From positions 4,154,001 through 4,218,000 of the forward strand of contig NZ_CP048031.1 in assembly GCF_010092445.1 (NCBI RefSeq): a DNA stretch of 64,000 bases, given 5' to 3'. The translations under genes and the position numbers were made by a program. The stretch is from Shewanella sp. Arc9-LZ (GTDB lineage Bacteria; Pseudomonadota; Gammaproteobacteria; Enterobacterales; Shewanellaceae). Of this stretch, positions 11,779 through 22,252 are shown piece by piece; the first letter of the stretch is position 1; each line of letters starts with the position of its first letter. The notes under the pieces were generated by a model. The model did no database searches. It saw nothing but the letters and a program-made list of their open reading frames with translations, and was not told the DNA's origin.

Positions 11779-11796
11779 TTGTCGATTAAGCGACAA
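11779..11796. promoter_or_regulatory. Inverted repeat in the mlaF-yrbG divergent promoter region
   Basis: TTGTCG (11779-11784) and CGACAA (11791-11796) around a 6-base centre, about 60 bp before mlaF and 110 bp before yrbG. It has operator-like spacing, but no regulator can be named from the sequence. Confidence 0.25.
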
Positions 11797-11907
11797 CTAT
11801 ATCCATATCAACACGCTTCATTACCAGTGCAATTACTGTGCAATGCTTTCAATTTGATAAAAATCCAGCGAAAATAGTCGTTAATTAAATACTACTATCG
11901 GAATCAC

Positions 11908-12870
11908 ATGCTAGTTAATATCCTAATGTTAGTTGTTGGCCTTGCTGTTTTAGTTTGGAGTGCGGATAGATTTGTCTATGGGGCGGCGGCATTTGCCCGC
12001 AACTTAGGCTTACCTCCGATGTTAATTGGACTCACCATTGTTGCTATGGGTAGCTCTGCACCTGAAATGTTTGTTGCGGCCACCGCATCAATGGATGGCA
12101 TGCGTGATACCGCCATTGGTAACGTATTGGGCTCAAACATTGCTAACATTACCTTAATTTTAGGATTAACAGCCTTACTAGGTGCCATTAGCTTAGATTC
12201 GAAGACCTTAAAACGCGAAATACCTATCATGCTTGCTGCTACGGTATTTGCCGGTTACACCTTGCATGATAATGTGTTGACACAAACAGAAGGTATCATG
12301 CTTATTGCATTACTTTTGTTGTTGATGGGATATTTCATTTGGCAAGCTACTCATGACAAAACCCCAGACAGCTTAGATGATAAACTTGAATCTGAGATCC
12401 CTAAAAATGTGCAAACCTTTCATGCTATCATTTGGCTGGTCGTCGGTATTATATTGCTCCCCCTATCAGCAAGTTGGATGGTCGATGGCGCTGTAGGTAT
12501 TGCAAAGTTTTATGGGTTGTCAGATCTGGTGATTGGCTTAACCATTATCGCAGTAGGAACCAGCCTACCAGAATTAGCGGCCTGTATTGCTGGTGTATTA
12601 AAAAAAGAACACGACCTTGTCATTGGTAACATTGTTGGGTCTAACTTGTTTAACATTCTTGCGGTACTGGCACTACCAGGATTGATCTCCCCTGGTGAAA
12701 TAGATGCTTCAGCCAGTGGAAGAGACTTCTATATGGTATTAGGCACCAGTGCAGCATTAGCCGTTTTAGTATTATCCAGTGGCGCTAAGCAACAACTTAC
12801 TCGCTGGCATGGCGCACTATTATTAATCACCTTTATTGCGTACCAAATTGTTGTCTTTCAGTCGCATTAG
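11908..12870 (+). CDS. yrbG: Calcium/sodium antiporter of the CaCA family (YrbG type)
   Basis: 320 residues, about ten membrane helices in two homologous halves. The ion-binding alpha repeats are visible: MGSSAPEMFVAATASMDG in the first half and VGTSLPELAACIAGVLKKE in the second. GNVLGSNIANI and GNIVGSNLFNI are the matching second motifs. Such proteins exchange Na+ or K+ for Ca2+ across the inner membrane; the true substrate here is not shown by sequence. It heads the yrbG-kds-lpt run, as in E. coli, 44 bp before kdsD. Confidence 0.92.
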   Translation: MLVNILMLVVGLAVLVWSADRFVYGAAAFARNLGLPPMLIGLTIVAMGSSAPEMFVAATASMDGMRDTAIGNVLGSNIANITLILGLTALLGAISLDSKTLKREIPIMLAATVFAGYTLHDNVLTQTEGIMLIALLLLLMGYFIWQATHDKTPDSLDDKLESEIPKNVQTFHAIIWLVVGIILLPLSASWMVDGAVGIAKFYGLSDLVIGLTIIAVGTSLPELAACIAGVLKKEHDLVIGNIVGSNLFNILAVLALPGLISPGEIDASASGRDFYMVLGTSAALAVLVLSSGAKQQLTRWHGALLLITFIAYQIVVFQSH

Positions 12871-12914
12871 ATTGGAGCATGAAGGTAAAGTATTAAGCTA
12901 ACAGAGAGAGTCGC

Positions 12915-13892
12915 ATGGTAAATCACACTCAATTTCGTCAATGGGGTCGTAAAGTCATTGATATAGAAAAAGCTGCCTTAGATAATTTATATCAATATGT
13001 AGACTCGGTTGAGTTTGACCAAGCATGTCAATTGATCATGCAGTGTAAAGGTAAAGTGATTGTCATGGGGATGGGCAAATCCGGTCATATTGGTAACAAA
13101 ATATCCGCGACCTTTGCCAGCACCGGCACACCGGCATTTTTTGTTCACCCTGGTGAAGCCAGTCATGGTGATTTGGGCGCATTAGCCAAAAATGACATTG
13201 TACTCGCCATTTCCAACTCTGGTGAATCAAGCGAAATACTGACATTAATGCCTGTTATCCAGCGTATGGGTGTACCAGTGATTGCGGTGACCGGTAAACC
13301 AGACTCCAATATGGCGCGTTTATCCAAAATCCATTTATGCATTCAAGTGCAAGAAGAAGCATGTCCATTAGGATTAGCACCCACTTCCAGCACCACTGCA
13401 ACACTTGCTATGGGCGATGCATTAGCCATTGCTTTATTACAAGCAAAAGGTTTTACTCGTGATGACTTTGCCTTATCACACCCTGGTGGCTCTCTTGGAA
13501 GAAAATTACTTCTAAAAGTCGACGATGTCATGCATAAAGACGATGATTTACCGATCGTCAATGATGATATTTGTATTACTGAGGCACTTTATGAAATATC
13601 TAAAAAGGGCCTTGGCATGACGGCAGTAGTCGACCATGCCAATAAACTTGTGGGCATTTTTACCGATGGTGATTTACGCCGGGTTATCGATGCAGACGTG
13701 AATCTTCGAATCACTCCTATTGCCCAGGTTATGACCGAAAATTGTGTGACCTGCCCTGCAGGGATTTTAGCCGCACAAGCACTGCAAATCATGGATGAAA
13801 AGAGCATCAACGGACTGATTGTCGTTAATGAAAAACATCAACCGATCGGAGCATTAAACATGCTCGATATGGTTAAAGCTGGAGTCATTTAA
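12915..13892 (+). CDS. kdsD: D-arabinose 5-phosphate isomerase
   Basis: 325 residues. It converts ribulose 5-phosphate to arabinose 5-phosphate, the first step of Kdo synthesis for lipopolysaccharide. An N-terminal SIS domain (about 30-180; GMGKSGHIGNKISATFASTG) is followed by two CBS domains (about 205-265 and 272-325; GIFTDGDLRR). The 2-bp gap to kdsC implies a common transcript. Confidence 0.95.
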   Translation: MVNHTQFRQWGRKVIDIEKAALDNLYQYVDSVEFDQACQLIMQCKGKVIVMGMGKSGHIGNKISATFASTGTPAFFVHPGEASHGDLGALAKNDIVLAISNSGESSEILTLMPVIQRMGVPVIAVTGKPDSNMARLSKIHLCIQVQEEACPLGLAPTSSTTATLAMGDALAIALLQAKGFTRDDFALSHPGGSLGRKLLLKVDDVMHKDDDLPIVNDDICITEALYEISKKGLGMTAVVDHANKLVGIFTDGDLRRVIDADVNLRITPIAQVMTENCVTCPAGILAAQALQIMDEKSINGLIVVNEKHQPIGALNMLDMVKAGVI

Positions 13893-13894
13893 TC

Positions 13895-14461
13895 ATGTCA
13901 GAATCAACCTCGTTTCACCAAGGATTTTACGGCCCTGTCAGCAATGATATTTGGCAACGAGCTCAAAAAATCAAACTGTTAATCTGTGATGTCGATGGAG
14001 TATTTTCAGATGGACGTATTTACCTCAGTAATGCAGGTGAAGAACTCAAAGCGTTCCATACTCGTGACGGTTATGGTGTGCGTTCTTTGCTTACCAGTGG
14101 TATCCATGTTGCCGTGATAACAGGACGTAAATCCAAGATTGTTGAAAACCGCATGACGGCATTAGGTGTAACACATATTTATCAAGGTATTGATAATAAA
14201 TTTGAGCCTTTTGAGCAATTATTGTCGCTCTATAATGTGACTGCTGATGAAGTGGCTTACATTGGCGATGACATGGTAGACCTACCTGTAATGAAAGCCG
14301 TAGGACTAGCCGTTTGTGTCGGTGATGGTCATCCGTTTGTCAAACAACAGTGCCATATGACAACCACCCTCAATGGTGGCCACGGCGCACTGCGTGAACT
14401 CACCGATTTATTACTATTAAGCCAAGATAAATTTGCCAGTGCTCATGGTATGAGTATATGA
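13895..14461 (+). CDS. kdsC: Kdo 8-phosphate phosphatase
   Basis: 188 residues of the HAD superfamily. It removes phosphate from Kdo 8-phosphate. The nucleophile motif is CDVDGVFSDG (about residue 30) and the Mg2+ loop is YIGDDMVDLPVM (about 125). It lacks a cap domain, as tetrameric KdsC enzymes do. Its end overlaps lptC by 4 bp. Confidence 0.95.
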   Translation: MSESTSFHQGFYGPVSNDIWQRAQKIKLLICDVDGVFSDGRIYLSNAGEELKAFHTRDGYGVRSLLTSGIHVAVITGRKSKIVENRMTALGVTHIYQGIDNKFEPFEQLLSLYNVTADEVAYIGDDMVDLPVMKAVGLAVCVGDGHPFVKQQCHMTTTLNGGHGALRELTDLLLLSQDKFASAHGMSI

Positions 14462-15018
14462 GTAGAGTCACGCTAGGTATTATTGCTTTTTTTGGGCTTG
14501 CTTTTATATTGTACTGGCAAGCACAAGTAAAACGCAGTGAAATGGACGCGGTACAAATACGCGGTATTGAGCGCCCAGATTTTGTTGCAGATAACCTACG
14601 CACTACAGAATTCAATCAACTAGGTTTCGTCGAAAGTCGAGTCAGCGCCGAACACATGGAGCATTACGCCTCAAGTGACATCACTCACTTTACCAAACCG
14701 ATTTACCTCATTTACCCTGAAAACGGTAAAGCACAATGGCAATTAAGTGCAGACCGTGGGCAATTGAATAAAAATACCAGCAAAGTCACATTAGAAAATA
14801 ATGTTATTATTGATGCCATTGATATAGAAGAACCCCTGCAGTCACTGAGTACCCAAGCTATTACGGTGGATTTAACCACTATGATAGGATCCTCACAAGA
14901 GATGGTGTACATCAAAGGTAAAGGGTTTATTATTCAAGGTTTAGGCCTACATGCTGACTTGAATTCGCAAAAATTATCGCTACTAAGCCAGGTAGAAGGA
15001 ACATATGAGCCACATTAA
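14458..15018 (+). CDS. lptC: LptC, inner-membrane bridge subunit of LPS transport
   Basis: 186 residues: one N-terminal membrane helix (about 4-22) and a periplasmic beta-jellyroll domain. LptC takes LPS from LptB2FG and hands it to LptA. Position between kdsC and lptA, a 4-bp overlap with kdsC and a 14-bp overlap with lptA support the call; sequence conservation in this family is low. Confidence 0.92.
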   Translation: MSRVTLGIIAFFGLAFILYWQAQVKRSEMDAVQIRGIERPDFVADNLRTTEFNQLGFVESRVSAEHMEHYASSDITHFTKPIYLIYPENGKAQWQLSADRGQLNKNTSKVTLENNVIIDAIDIEEPLQSLSTQAITVDLTTMIGSSQEMVYIKGKGFIIQGLGLHADLNSQKLSLLSQVEGTYEPH

Positions 15019-15586
15019 TCGTCTCCACACTCGCGCCAATGTTATGTTATTAAGTAGCATACTTTGTATATTGAGTTTGCCTGCCATAGCGAAACAAGGG
15101 GATCTGAAACAAGAATTGAAAATCGCTTCAGTCAGTCAGTCTGCCGACATTAAGAATAATCAAATTGTTTTTAATGGTCCGGTAACGATTGTCCAAGGCA
15201 CGATTAATATCAATGCAGATCAGTTACGGGCGTTTACCCCTGAAAACACCACCAGTAAGAGATTAATTGCTACTGGCACCCCGGCTACATTTTCACAAGA
15301 ATTAGATGACGGTAAAATTGGTACCGCAAGTGCTAACGAAATTAGCTATGACCTTGCCACCACTACACTCACATTGACTGGCAACGCCAAATTGGATCAA
15401 TCAGGTAGCCAGGTTACCGGTAATAAAATCAAGTACAACATCAGTGCTCAAGAGCTGATTGCCGAAAGTACTGGTACAGGGCAAGATCGGGTAATCACCA
15501 TCATTCAACCAGAGAATTTCCAAGACGAGTCGGCGCCAAAGCAAAAACTCCCTGAAATTCCTGTTAACAAGCAGATCAAACCATGA
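15005..15586 (+). CDS. lptA: LptA, periplasmic LPS transport bridge protein
   Basis: 193 residues with a signal peptide (about 1-29, ending LPAIA) and an OstA-like beta-jellyroll domain. LptA polymers form the bridge for LPS from LptC to LptD. The segment [27 protein letters not shown] is typical of the family. It overlaps both neighbours (14 bp with lptC, 4 bp with lptB). Confidence 0.93.
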   Translation: MSHINRLHTRANVMLLSSILCILSLPAIAKQGDLKQELKIASVSQSADIKNNQIVFNGPVTIVQGTININADQLRAFTPENTTSKRLIATGTPATFSQELDDGKIGTASANEISYDLATTTLTLTGNAKLDQSGSQVTGNKIKYNISAQELIAESTGTGQDRVITIIQPENFQDESAPKQKLPEIPVNKQIKP

Positions 15587-16314
15587 CCCAAATTACCTTA
15601 ACCGCTGAAAATCTAGCTAAAAGCTATAAAGCTCGTCAAGTTGTTAAAGATGTGAGTTTAACGGTTAAAACCGGCCAAATTGTCGGTCTTTTAGGCCCCA
15701 ATGGTGCAGGCAAAACCACCACCTTTTATATGGTTGTCGGCTTAGTAAAAAGCGATAAAGGCCGAATATTGATTGACGATGACGACCTTACTGCCGATCC
15801 AATGCATTTGCGCGCCCGCAAAGGTATAGGTTACTTACCACAAGAAGCCAGTATTTTCCGCAAGCTCACCGTTTACGACAACATAATGGCCGTACTGCAA
15901 ACTCGCAAAGAGCTCAGCACAGACCAACGTATTGAACAGCTTGAGCACCTACTCGAAGAGTTCCACATTACTCACATACGCGACAGCCAAGGCATGTCGT
16001 TATCGGGTGGTGAACGTCGTCGTGTTGAAATTGCGCGCGCTTTAGCTGCTAATCCAAAATTTATTTTGCTTGATGAGCCCTTTGCTGGTGTTGATCCTAT
16101 TTCGGTCATCGACATTAAAAAAATCATCCAACAACTTAAAAACCGCGGTTTAGGGGTATTAATTACCGACCATAACGTACGTGAAACGCTAGACGTTTGT
16201 GAGCGAGCCTATATCGTTAGCCAGGGTAATTTAATTGCCGAAGGCACACCAGATGAGATATTAAGTAATCAACAAGTTCGAGCTGTGTACTTAGGTGAAC
16301 AATTCAAGCTATAG
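15583..16314 (+). CDS. lptB: LptB, ATPase of LPS transport
   Basis: 243 residues. Walker A is [10 protein letters not shown] (about residues 39-48), the signature is [15 protein letters not shown], and Walker B is [13 protein letters not shown], followed by the H-loop ITDHNVRET. It powers LPS extraction with LptF and LptG. The 142-bp gap to rpoN may carry a separate rpoN promoter; no terminator hairpin is evident there. Confidence 0.96.
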   Translation: MTQITLTAENLAKSYKARQVVKDVSLTVKTGQIVGLLGPNGAGKTTTFYMVVGLVKSDKGRILIDDDDLTADPMHLRARKGIGYLPQEASIFRKLTVYDNIMAVLQTRKELSTDQRIEQLEHLLEEFHITHIRDSQGMSLSGGERRRVEIARALAANPKFILLDEPFAGVDPISVIDIKKIIQQLKNRGLGVLITDHNVRETLDVCERAYIVSQGNLIAEGTPDEILSNQQVRAVYLGEQFKL

Positions 16315-16456
16315 TTACTTTACTGGCCTTTTAGTCTAGCTAACTCATTTCATTGAACGATACCTAAACAACGTTAAATGTCATTGATGTTTATGGCAAT
16401 CTATTACAGTTCGAGATTGTCATTTTTATGGAAAATCATCTAGGGATAAGCGGTAA

Positions 16457-17941
16457 ATGAAAGCGTCACTCCAACTTAAAATGGGTCAACACTTAACCAT
16501 GACCCCACAATTGCAGCAAGCCATTCGCTTACTGCAATTATCGTCATTGGAGCTACAGCAGGAAATCCAACAAGCATTAGATTCAAATCCATTGCTTGAA
16601 ATAGAAGATGAGTTTTCTGAAGCAAAAGACTCCTTAAAAGAAAACCGCGACCAAGCGGATACAGACTTTAGTGACAACAGTATTGTTAATGTCGAAAAAG
16701 ACACTTCCACCGTCGACATAGCAGAATCCATGACCAAAGAAACCATGGATGATTTAGCCATGGATACCACATGGGATGAAGTATACACAGCCTCACCTAT
16801 GTCAGGTTCAGGCAGTGCAAGCATGCGCGATGACGACATGCCCTTTCAAGGTGAAACTACTGAAGGTTTGTACGAACACTTAGAATGGCAAAAAAATCTC
16901 ACTCCATTTTCAGACACAGATCTCGCCATTGCCACCGCCATTATTGATGCCATTGATGAACGCGGTTATCTAACCCAAAGTACCGAAGATATTCTCGAAG
17001 CCATGGGTGATGAAAATGTGGAACTCGATGAGGTTGAAGCGGTATTAAAACGCGTTCAACACTTTGACCCTGTGGGTGTTGCTGCACGTGATTTAAGTGA
17101 ATGCCTATTTATTCAATTAGCGCAATACTCTAACGACACACCCCATATCGATAATGCCCGTTTGTTAATTAAAGGCTATTTAGAGTTAATTGCTGGCCGT
17201 GATTTCAGATTATTGATGCGAAAAACAAAACTAAAAGAAAATGAGTTACGTGACGCAATCACTCTAATCCAGACACTCAATCCTCGTCCGGGCTTATTAA
17301 TTACCCCCATGGATGATGAATACGTGATTCCCGATGTCACAGTATTAAAGAAAAATGGCCGTTGGGTAGTAGAGTTAAACCCAGACAACATGCCTAAAAT
17401 TGGTGTTAATCAGCAATATGCAGCCATGGCTAGAGGCAGTAAAAACCCGTCGGATAGTCAATTTATTCGAGGCCATCTGCAAGAGGCTAAATGGTTTATT
17501 AAAAGTATTGAAAGCCGTAATGATACTTTACTTAAAGTGGCAAATTGCATTGTGCAATTTCAGCAAGGCTTTTTTGAATATGGCGAAGAAGCCATGAAGC
17601 CTATGGTGCTCAATGATATCGCTGAAGCTGTAGAAATGCATGAATCGACCATTTCACGAGTCACCACACAAAAATATATGCACACCCCTCGAGGTTTATT
17701 TGAACTAAAATACTTCTTCTCTAGCCATGTCAGTACTGACGATGGCGGGGAATGCTCATCAACGGCCATTCGTGCTTTTATCAAAAAGCTGGTTGCCGCA
17801 GAAAACCAGAAAAAACCACTGAGTGACAGTAAAATGGCTCAGCTTCTGGCAGAACAGGGCATAAACGTTGCTCGTCGTACGATAGCAAAATACCGTGAAG
17901 CAATGATGATCCCGCCCTCAAACCAACGTAAGAGTTTATAA
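16457..17941 (+). CDS. rpoN: RNA polymerase sigma-54 factor
   Basis: 494 residues. The Gln-rich N-terminal activator region ([20 protein letters not shown]), an acidic middle (about 50-115), the core-binding region, and the C-terminal RpoN box [10 protein letters not shown] (about 476-485) are all present. Sigma-54 recognises -24/-12 promoters and needs an enhancer-binding protein such as NtrC. One such promoter is proposed in this window at 22165. It is followed by hpf, ptsN and rapZ, the classic rpoN neighbourhood. Confidence 0.97.
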   Translation: MKASLQLKMGQHLTMTPQLQQAIRLLQLSSLELQQEIQQALDSNPLLEIEDEFSEAKDSLKENRDQADTDFSDNSIVNVEKDTSTVDIAESMTKETMDDLAMDTTWDEVYTASPMSGSGSASMRDDDMPFQGETTEGLYEHLEWQKNLTPFSDTDLAIATAIIDAIDERGYLTQSTEDILEAMGDENVELDEVEAVLKRVQHFDPVGVAARDLSECLFIQLAQYSNDTPHIDNARLLIKGYLELIAGRDFRLLMRKTKLKENELRDAITLIQTLNPRPGLLITPMDDEYVIPDVTVLKKNGRWVVELNPDNMPKIGVNQQYAAMARGSKNPSDSQFIRGHLQEAKWFIKSIESRNDTLLKVANCIVQFQQGFFEYGEEAMKPMVLNDIAEAVEMHESTISRVTTQKYMHTPRGLFELKYFFSSHVSTDDGGECSSTAIRAFIKKLVAAENQKKPLSDSKMAQLLAEQGINVARRTIAKYREAMMIPPSNQRKSL

Positions 17942-17966
17942 CCTACTAGGCAATGGAGGATTTTTT

Positions 17967-18254
17967 ATGCAAATAAGTCTGACTGGACGTCATGTCGAAA
18001 TAACAGAATCTTTACGTGAATACATCCACAGTAAATTTTCAAAGCTTGAACGACACTTCGATCAGATCCATAATGTACACGTTGTGCTCAATGTAGAAAA
18101 ATTACAACAAAAAGCAGAAGCCAAAATCAACATTAATGGCGCAGAAATTTTTGCAATGTCAGAAAGTACTGATATGTATGCTGCAATAGACGCCCTGATC
18201 GATAAACTCGACCGTCAGGTAATTAAACACAAAGAGAAGAATACAAAACACTAA
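17967..18254 (+). CDS. hpf: Ribosome hibernation promoting factor
   Basis: 95 residues of the short HPF/YhbH type: MQISLTGRHVEITESLREYI and the downstream VEKLQQKAEAKININGAEIFA. It binds the decoding region of stalled ribosomes in stationary phase. A GGAGG ribosome site precedes ATG 17967. It sits 25 bp after rpoN and 2 bp before ptsN, its usual place. Confidence 0.95.
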   Translation: MQISLTGRHVEITESLREYIHSKFSKLERHFDQIHNVHVVLNVEKLQQKAEAKININGAEIFAMSESTDMYAAIDALIDKLDRQVIKHKEKNTKH

Positions 18255-18256
18255 CG

Positions 18257-18700
18257 ATGGAACTTTGTACCATTCTGCAGCCGGAATGCACTACCTGTGC
18301 CACACCGGGCAGTAAGAAAAAAGTACTGGAACTCATCAGCAATTTAGTCGCTGCCCAGTACCCAACCCTGTCTTCGCAAGAGGTTTTTGAAAGCCTGTTA
18401 GCGAGAGAGAAAATGGGTAGCACAGGTATAGGAAATGGCATTGCGATACCTCATGGTAGATTAACGACCATCGATCACCCTATCGCGATATTTATTAAAT
18501 GTGAAGAAGCCATTGCCTTTGATGCAATCGATAAGCAACCCGTGGATCTTTTATTTGCTTTGTTAGTACCTGCAGACCAGTGCCAACAACATTTAGGCAC
18601 GTTATCGAGCATGGCCCAAAAGTTAAGCGATAAGCAAATATTGAAACAGCTTCGTAAAACTCACGACGCAACAGAACTTTATCAGGTTATTACTGCATGA
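18257..18700 (+). CDS. ptsN: Nitrogen-PTS EIIA component
   Basis: 147 residues of EIIA(Ntr), end point of the PtsP-PtsO-PtsN phosphorelay that adjusts potassium uptake and nitrogen/carbon balance. The phosphorylated His lies in GIAIPHGRL (about residue 70). The start follows hpf by 2 bp and the end overlaps rapZ by 4 bp. Confidence 0.95.
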   Translation: MELCTILQPECTTCATPGSKKKVLELISNLVAAQYPTLSSQEVFESLLAREKMGSTGIGNGIAIPHGRLTTIDHPIAIFIKCEEAIAFDAIDKQPVDLLFALLVPADQCQQHLGTLSSMAQKLSDKQILKQLRKTHDATELYQVITA

Positions 18701-19560
18701 AACTAGTTATAGTATCGGGACGTTCAGGCTCAGGGAAATCCGTTGCCCTGAGAGTATTAGAAGACCTAGGATATTATTGTGTTGATAATTTGCCTTTACC
18801 ACTCATTGGCACATTATTAGCCCAGCTTAAAGGCAGTAATGATTTGGTTGCGATTAGCGTTGATGTTCGTAACATTGCAGAACAAGGTAAAGTGCTTCAA
18901 GACCAATTGGCACTACTTGAGAATGACACTGAAATTATCAGTTTCTTTTTAAATTCCAATGACAAAGTATTGCTTAAACGTTACAGCGAAACACGTCGAT
19001 TACACCCGTTATCTAAAAATCATATTTCACTGCAAGAAGCGATAAAACTAGAAGGCCGTTTACTTGAGCCTATCGCAAAAATTGTTGATCACTATATCGA
19101 CACTTCTGCGCTAAATATCTACGAATTAAGCGACCAAGTTAGGCAAATATTATTAGGCAGTGTTGATAAAGAGTTAGTGATTAACTTTGAATCTTTTGGC
19201 TTTAAACACGGCATGCCGACAGAAGCAGATTTTATGTTTGATGTACGCTTTTTACCCAACCCACATTGGGAAATAGAACTGCGTCCATTTACGGGTTTAG
19301 ACGAGCCCGTACAAGAATTTTTAGGTCGTCAGCCATTAGTTAATAAATTTATTTGGCAAATTGAAAACCTATTTGAAACTTGGATGCCGCATTTAGAACG
19401 TAACAATCGCAGTTACCTTACCATCGCGATTGGTTGTACTGGTGGTCAGCACCGTTCGGTATATATTGCAGATCAATTAGCAAAACGATTTCGACAAGGC
19501 AGTAAACACACGGTTAATGCTCGCCACAGAGAATTAAATATCAGTGATACTAATAACTAA
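18697..19560 (+). CDS. rapZ: RNase adapter RapZ
   Basis: 287 residues. A Walker A motif (GRSGSGKS, residues 8-15) begins the N-terminal nucleotide-binding domain, and the C-terminal RNA-binding domain holds [21 protein letters not shown]. In E. coli RapZ guides RNase E to the small RNA GlmZ and so controls amino-sugar synthesis. The gene lies between ptsN and ptsO. Confidence 0.96.
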   Translation: MKLVIVSGRSGSGKSVALRVLEDLGYYCVDNLPLPLIGTLLAQLKGSNDLVAISVDVRNIAEQGKVLQDQLALLENDTEIISFFLNSNDKVLLKRYSETRRLHPLSKNHISLQEAIKLEGRLLEPIAKIVDHYIDTSALNIYELSDQVRQILLGSVDKELVINFESFGFKHGMPTEADFMFDVRFLPNPHWEIELRPFTGLDEPVQEFLGRQPLVNKFIWQIENLFETWMPHLERNNRSYLTIAIGCTGGQHRSVYIADQLAKRFRQGSKHTVNARHRELNISDTNN

Positions 19561-19580
19561 GTGAGCATAGGATCGCGTCA

Positions 19581-19856
19581 ATGATCAAACTTGAACGCCA
19601 AGTGACCATTTCAAATAAATTGGGCTTACACGCCCGTGCCGCCACAAAACTCGCGATGTTAGCGGCGGATTTTGATGCTAACATCACCTTAACTCAAGGC
19701 GAAAAAAACGCCAGCGCAGCTAGCGTACTTGGGCTATTAATGCTTGAAAGTGGTATCGGTAAAATGATTACGGTGACAGCTCAAGGCCCAGATGCTGAAG
19801 TAGCATTAAACGCAGTGTGTGATCTCATTAATGCTAAATTTGATGAATCTTGTTAA
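19581..19856 (+). CDS. ptsO: Nitrogen-PTS phosphocarrier NPr
   Basis: 91 residues of the HPr fold. The phosphorylated His is in KLGLHARAATKL (about residue 17), and the regulatory SAASVLGLLML segment follows, with the Ala/Ser pattern of NPr. It carries phosphate from PtsP to PtsN. It follows rapZ by 20 bp and ends the conserved block. Confidence 0.95.
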   Translation: MIKLERQVTISNKLGLHARAATKLAMLAADFDANITLTQGEKNASAASVLGLLMLESGIGKMITVTAQGPDAEVALNAVCDLINAKFDESC

Positions 19857-20367
19857 TTTTTTAATCGCATTGAATTTATAAATAGCCTGTAATGTGTGAA
19901 TAGCTGCAAGTTACTCATGCTTTAAGCCACCGTCGTCCTTATTTTATGCGGCCTCTAAATGACTAGGCCATACTAACCAAACTGTCACGACATTGATGAT
20001 CACCAGTAGACATCAGTCCCTCAAAAATATTAGCCCTTAGGTTTATCTCTCGCAGTTGATACCAATCTCATTAGTATCAGTTCATTCTGCGGGAGTTGGC
20101 GTTTAACATGATAAAGACATTACCGCTTCTAGCAACGGATCCAGTGCAACTCTGTTTCCGTGACGTGGTTCGTCTATAGTATGTAAAGCAGCATTGGCTG
20201 CTGCAGAATTTCACCGCAGAAGTCATTTAAGTATTCTATTTCTGCATTTCATTGTCTTACGTAAAGACAGCTATTTCTGCATTTATACGCCTTGAACTGT
20301 ACAACCTGAGAAACCCAGAATAATGACATACTGAATAATATAAGTATGACGAATAGGAAGTAGATAT
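19857..20367. other. 511-bp spacer before mgtE with small repeats, no gene
   Basis: No ORF with a ribosome site was found. A near-perfect inverted repeat around 20056-20079 begins with TTGATACCAAT, the motif also at 1471 and 30896. The 14-mer CTATTTCTGCATTT occurs twice between about 20235 and 20285, flanking a small GTCTT/AAGAC hairpin. CATACT and AGTATG form an inverted repeat around 20329-20350, close to the mgtE ribosome site (AGGAAG). The region may hold a decayed insertion or MITE plus the mgtE promoter. Confidence 0.4.
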
Positions 20368-21732
20368 ATGGGTAAAGAGTACCTAGACAATGAGATAACA
20401 GAACAACGTCTCAATCAACTTGTTCAAGCACTAGACAGTGGTCTGTTTGTCCATGCCCGTAACATGCTACATACCATGTCACCTAACGATGTCGCCCTTA
20501 TTCTCGAATCATCACCGCCCAAAAATCGTCAGGTGTTATGGCAACTCATTGACCAACAATATGCTGGGGAAATTCTTGACGAATTAGGTGAAGAGCTTAA
20601 AGATTCACTTATTAGCAGCATGACACCAGAGAAGCTTGCCCAGGCCACAATAGGCATGGATACAGATGACATGGCCTATATTCTTCGCAGTTTACCCGAT
20701 GATGTTTACAAGAAAGTGCTCAAATCAATGCGAAGCCAAGACCGGGATAGGGTAGAGCAAGCATTGCGTTACCCAGATGATACTGCCGGCAGTATCATGA
20801 ATACTGATACCGTCACCCTAAGACCAGATGTCAATATCGAAGTGGTATTACGCTATTTACGTCAACGGGGAAATTTACCTGATACGACTGATACTTTATA
20901 TGTTGTGGATCGCCATGATCATGTTTTAGGCGGAGTAAGATTAGCTGATTTACTCACATGCGATCCAAGCGTAACGGTCCGCAGTATTATGGACACAGAA
21001 TTAGAAAGTATTCCTGTAGAGATGTCCGATAAAGATGTGGCGCAAAAATTTGAACGGATGGATTGGATATCTGCCCCAGTCGTCGACAGCCAAGCAAAAT
21101 TGCTTGGTCGAATTACTATCGATGACGTTATTGATGTCATCCGCGAGGATGCCGAACATTCAATGATGGGAATGGCTGGTATGGATGATGATGAAGATAC
21201 CTTTGGGCCAGTGCTCAAAAGCACTCTAAGACGCTCTCTATGGCTAACCATCAATCTATTTGCAGCATTACTAGCCTCATCTGTCAGTAACATGTTTGAA
21301 GGTACCTTAGAGCAATTCGCCACCATCGCAATTTTAATGACCATTGTACCGAGTATGGGAGGTGTTGCGGGTAATCAAACCCTAGCACTCGTCATCCGCG
21401 GGATTGCACTTGGGCATATTGGCCAAAGTAACTCACGATGGTTAATTGGTAAGGAATTAAGCATCGGATTATTGAACGGTTTAATGTGGTCTGTATTGGT
21501 CTTTTTTGCGGTATGGCTTTGGAAAGACGACATCGCATTAGGTGGATTAATTGGCAGTGCCATGCTGATTAATATGACGGTAGCAGGCTTTGCTGGCGCC
21601 ACTATCCCCATAATGTTAAAAAAGCTAAATATCGATCCTGCGTTGGCGGGGGGTATGGTGTTAACGACGGTAACAGATGTCGTTGGATTATTTGCATTTT
21701 TGGGCCTAGCCACATTATTTTTAATGCACTAA
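20368..21732 (+). CDS. mgtE: Magnesium transporter MgtE
   Basis: 454 residues with the full MgtE layout: N-terminal superhelical domain (about 15-130), two CBS domains (about 140-265; AGSIMNTD and LGRITIDDVIDVIRE), and five membrane helices (about 290-450; PSMGGVAGNQTLALVIRG is the pore-region signature). The CBS gate senses cytoplasmic Mg2+. An AGGAAG site precedes ATG 20368. No Mg2+ riboswitch was recognised in the leader. Confidence 0.95.
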   Translation: MGKEYLDNEITEQRLNQLVQALDSGLFVHARNMLHTMSPNDVALILESSPPKNRQVLWQLIDQQYAGEILDELGEELKDSLISSMTPEKLAQATIGMDTDDMAYILRSLPDDVYKKVLKSMRSQDRDRVEQALRYPDDTAGSIMNTDTVTLRPDVNIEVVLRYLRQRGNLPDTTDTLYVVDRHDHVLGGVRLADLLTCDPSVTVRSIMDTELESIPVEMSDKDVAQKFERMDWISAPVVDSQAKLLGRITIDDVIDVIREDAEHSMMGMAGMDDDEDTFGPVLKSTLRRSLWLTINLFAALLASSVSNMFEGTLEQFATIAILMTIVPSMGGVAGNQTLALVIRGIALGHIGQSNSRWLIGKELSIGLLNGLMWSVLVFFAVWLWKDDIALGGLIGSAMLINMTVAGFAGATIPIMLKKLNIDPALAGGMVLTTVTDVVGLFAFLGLATLFLMH

Positions 21733-21770
21733 ATCATTGATTTAAATCGTACATATCATGTCGTCCAACG

Positions 21771-21797
21771 AAATTGCGCTATCTAGTGCAATTTTAC
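21771..21797 (+). terminator. Possible weak terminator after mgtE
   Basis: AAATTGC (21771-21777) and GCAATTT (21788-21794) around a 10-base loop, ending in only four T's, 38 bp past the mgtE stop. The AT-rich stem makes this weak. Confidence 0.35.
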
Positions 21798-22067
21798 GGA
21801 CGTCGGCGGCGTCTCTATACACATAAGTCTTTTTCACACATAAGCTCATTTACCAAGCGCTTAGTACTCTGATCACTTTTGCAGCTATGTCTGCAGCCTC
21901 ACTTTGTTAACGTTTTTCAAACCATCAACTGGCAACAACTCATTCGGTGAAAACCTTGCCTTCATCTTGTCATTAAGGTGACCTTTTTTTGCCATATTTG
22001 TCATCCATACTGCGCTACGACAATCACAACCGTAATGTGTTGCCGGCAGCACATGCTCACCACATTA

Positions 22068-22091
22068 GTGCAATTGCACCAATCTGGTTGG
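22068..22091 (+). promoter_or_regulatory. NtrC-like enhancer site and overlapping palindrome
   Basis: TGCACCAATCTGGTTGG (22075-22091) matches 10 of the 13 fixed bases of the NtrC consensus TGCACC-N4-TGGTGCA. It overlaps a perfect 12-bp palindrome, GTGCAATTGCAC (22068-22079). Its centre lies about 84 bp upstream of the -24 element at 22165, a normal distance for a sigma-54 enhancer. Another regulator of the palindrome is possible. Confidence 0.4.
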
Positions 22092-22164
22092 CGACGCAAA
22101 AATAACAAAACTACAGGTAATAGGTAATGTACTGATAAATAACAACTAAAAATATTTATCAAAG

Positions 22165-22181
22165 TTGGCACAAGCTTTCCA
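22165..22181 (+). promoter_or_regulatory. Sigma-54-like -24/-12 promoter
   Basis: TTGGCAC (22165-22171), four bases after a further A, then TTCC (22177-22180), against consensus YTGGCACG-N4-TTGC. The -24 box is perfect; the -12 box has one mismatch at its important G. It lies about 70 bp ahead of the ribosome site of the 50-codon ORF at 22253. rpoN itself is in this window. Confidence 0.45.
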
Positions 22182-22252
22182 TATAAGAAATACGTACCTA
22201 CTAAGTAGTAGTTTATTTTTTAAGCAGTCCATTGTAATTGTAGGAGATAGCG

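Noticed and set aside
18258..18285. Sigma-E-like GGAACTT inside ptsN
   Set aside because: The TCTG that follows is only 8 bp away, not 16, and the site is within a coding region of a tight operon.
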